7,201 nucleotides of DNA from Planctomycetota bacterium (lineage in GTDB: Bacteria > Planctomycetota > Phycisphaerae > Sedimentisphaerales > Anaerobacaceae): positions 1 through 7,201 of the forward strand of contig QNBZ01000063.1 in NCBI GenBank assembly GCA_003644295.1, read 5' to 3'. Below the pieces are notes generated by a model. That model was not told the DNA's origin. It was given only the letters and a program-made list of their open reading frames with translations, and ran no database searches. Position 1 is the stretch's first letter; each line of letters opens with the position of its first letter. Both the position numbers and the translations under genes were made by a program. Of this stretch, positions 5,299-7,201 are shown piece after piece.

Positions 5299-7200
5299 CT
5301 ATTTATTATGGTTATTAGCTGGTATAGCTTGACTGCTTTTCAAAAATTCCAGACTTGGCATCCACTCACTGTGTTTTTGCAGACGTCCGGCAATAATATC
5401 CAGTACTTCCTTCCATAATATGTCAAACTTCTCAATTTCCGCTGCTGCCTGCTGTGGCTCCTGCGTCAGGATAAGCCCCATCTGCGATGTCCTCACAACT
5501 GTCCCAAATTCATATGCTGGTTCATCTGCCGGCCCAAGAGACGCTACAAAATCAGCCAACCGTTTAAACTGTCCCTTCTTGCCGCTCAACTTGTCCACGT
5601 CAGCATCTGCCAATACAACATCAATTTCTATCTTCCTGTCTCTATCGAATTCAGGCAGGTAAATACATGTTGTCAAGTTCGCTCCATCATAATTCCAACT
5701 GCTTGTTTTTCCATATTTGCTATACGCATACACTTTACCATTCACTTTTATACTCGTTGTAGGATACGTATTCACCAGCCGAATTTCATATCTGCGTGAT
5801 TTCAGCATACCATCATATTTACCCTTCACAGGTTCTATGACAATGCTCATTCTCTTTCCTGTTGTTCTAAAATGAACATCCGTAAACGCACACTGTCCGG
5901 TATGAAAATTCTGATTATTACCTTCATCTTCATATATGTTTGTCTGGCCGCTTTTGCCTGGGAAAATGGTCAATATCAAAGGGTTCACCGGCATCGCTTC
6001 TGTATTATTCATTTTTGGTGCCATCGGAATTATTGCACCGCCTCTGACATAGACTGGCACCTCGTCGATAGCAAAGTTCCGCTCAATTACCTGCGGCCCA
6101 CTAAATTTAGTTCCTGTGTACCACTCTGTCCATTCACCTTCAGGCAGCCATATTTTTTGTACTGCATAGTTTTTGCCGTCCTTCATTGGATGCGTTACCG
6201 GATGCACGAGCATATCATTGCCGAACATATATTCGTTTCTGAATGTGTACGCATTTTCTTCTTCCGGCCAGTCATAATACATTGGCCTGCATATCGAAAT
6301 TCCTGAATCGTATGCCTGCCGTGCTGCTGTGTAAATATATGGCACCAGCGCATATCGCATCAAATACGCCTGTCTCATCGCATAGAAATTTTCAAGCGGA
6401 TACGCCCATATTCTCCGTTCAATTTCAGGATTTTTCGTACAGTGCGTTCTGAGTATCGGACTGAAAGCTCCCCATTGCACCCATCGCGTGTACAGCTCCG
6501 GACTTTTAAGCGGGCTGCCATCCATAGGCATATGTCCGCCTATATCATGGCTCCAGAATCCAAAGCCGACATTCGCCGCTGTTGCTGTAAAGTAAGGTTG
6601 ATAATCGAGTGATTCCCAGTCGATACTCGCATCGCCCGAAAATCCTATCTGGTAACGATGATTGCCCAGCCCGCCCCAGCGATGAAAAATGAGCGGTCGG
6701 GTTGTGTTCTGTCGCTCCATATCACTGAAGAATACGTAATTCAAATAAAATGTCGGGTTCACGCCTTCAATTTTCGTCGTTCCCCACTGCTGCCAGTCCA
6801 GCCACCAGAAATCGACTCCCGCTTTCAGCATCGGATGCAGCACCAGATTCATCAACGCCTCGGCAAATTTCTTATTGGTAATATCAAACGGCACATACTT
6901 CTTCGTCGCCGGGTCAATTCCCATAACCTCCGCCATCGCGGGATACTGCTTTTCGTGCGGATGTATCCCGGATGCCGGGTGCAGATTCATACACGTTTTA
7001 ATGTTGCTTCTGTTCGTCCAGTCAAGAAAGTCATTCGGATTTGGAAAATGATTTTTATCCCATGTAAAACCTGTCCATCCTGCCTGCTGTCCTGCCTGGT
7101 CACTAACTTTCTTCCCGTCTTTGTACATACTCGGCAGTGATGTAATATGCCAATCCATATCAACTACCAGTACATCCAGCGGCACATCATGTATCGCAAA
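5299..7200 (-). CDS. Glycoside hydrolase family 31 enzyme, N-terminus outside window
   Basis: GH31 enzymes are retaining alpha-glycosidases (alpha-glucosidase, alpha-xylosidase and relatives). The frame stays open to the right edge (reading FAIHDV ahead of the GTG at 7185), so that GTG is not the real start; the N-terminal sandwich domain of some 200 residues lies outside. 633 residues are visible. Motifs: PLDVLVVDMDWH at the barrel entry; FWWLDWQQWG, whose first D (codon 6798-6796) is the expected nucleophile; HRWGGLGNHRYQIGFSGDAS, whose D (codon 6633-6631) is the expected acid/base; FWSHDIGGHM; then the sandwich domain with VPVYVRGGAIIPMAP and NIYEDEGNN. The nucleophile context WLDWQQW differs from the commoner WxDMNE form and suggests an uncharacterised or non-glucosidase subgroup. 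A roughly 100-residue helical tail (5302-5607) follows the sandwich. It converges on the AraC gene. The substrate cannot be assigned. Confidence 0.92.
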   Translation of the reverse strand, partial: FAIHDVPLDVLVVDMDWHITSLPSMYKDGKKVSDQAGQQAGWTGFTWDKNHFPNPNDFLDWTNRSNIKTCMNLHPASGIHPHEKQYPAMAEVMGIDPATKKYVPFDITNKKFAEALMNLVLHPMLKAGVDFWWLDWQQWGTTKIEGVNPTFYLNYVFFSDMERQNTTRPLIFHRWGGLGNHRYQIGFSGDASIDWESLDYQPYFTATAANVGFGFWSHDIGGHMPMDGSPLKSPELYTRWVQWGAFSPILRTHCTKNPEIERRIWAYPLENFYAMRQAYLMRYALVPYIYTAARQAYDSGISICRPMYYDWPEEENAYTFRNEYMFGNDMLVHPVTHPMKDGKNYAVQKIWLPEGEWTEWYTGTKFSGPQVIERNFAIDEVPVYVRGGAIIPMAPKMNNTEAMPVNPLILTIFPGKSGQTNIYEDEGNNQNFHTGQCAFTDVHFRTTGKRMSIVIEPVKGKYDGMLKSRRYEIRLVNTYPTTSIKVNGKVYAYSKYGKTSSWNYDGANLTTCIYLPEFDRDRKIEIDVVLADADVDKLSGKKGQFKRLADFVASLGPADEPAYEFGTVVRTSQMGLILTQEPQQAAAEIEKFDILWKEVLDIIAGRLQKHSEWMPSLEFLKSSQAIPANNHNK

Positions 7201-7201
7201 T

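Noticed and set aside
6658..7140. 160-codon plus-strand open frame antisense to the GH31 gene
   Set aside because: Shadow of the GH31 catalytic domain, with a composition unlike a real protein and no family motif.

Overview
The window looks like an ordinary bacterial chromosome segment of moderate-to-low GC. I see no tRNA, rRNA, phage or plasmid genes and no CRISPR array. The mix of secreted and polysaccharide-acting enzymes (a GH71/GH99-like protein and a GH31 enzyme), short palindromic repeats, old insertion-sequence debris and weak Shine-Dalgarno sites would suit a carbohydrate-degrading environmental bacterium, for example in the Planctomycetota/PVC group. That placement is inference only; no marker gene settles it.

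Layout. Positions 1-2351 (minus strand) hold nearly all of comEC, the DNA-uptake channel gene. It is open across 783 codons and cut by the left window edge. Two repeat elements lie inside it without breaking the frame: a 36-bp palindromic element (1605-1640) and a run of four near-identical heptamers (2099-2126). Immediately upstream of comEC, at 2370-2881, is an insertion-sequence graveyard: hairpins that could be the right end of an IS200/IS605 element, the C-terminal 56 codons of an IS200-type Y1 transposase, the C-terminal end of an IS256/Mutator-type transposase, and a 53-bp imperfect inverted repeat at the broken edge of the latter.

Positions 2880-5251 (plus strand) carry a likely two-gene unit. 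A small intergenic region with a perfect 12-bp palindrome and a candidate promoter leads into a secreted GH71/GH99-like glycoside hydrolase. An AraC/XylS-family regulator follows 34 bp later. Converging on it from the right (5299-7200, minus strand) is a GH31 glycoside hydrolase missing its N-terminal part beyond the window edge. The hydrolases and the regulator plausibly form a small carbohydrate-utilisation locus in which the AraC protein senses a sugar derived from the glycan. The substrate cannot be read from sequence alone.

I found no clear new defence or mobile system. The most worthwhile signals are the in-frame repeats in comEC, the stacked IS remnants that may supply its leader, the palindromic operator candidate, and the GH99-like protein with a recognisable ExxEGT acid pair but unknown specificity.
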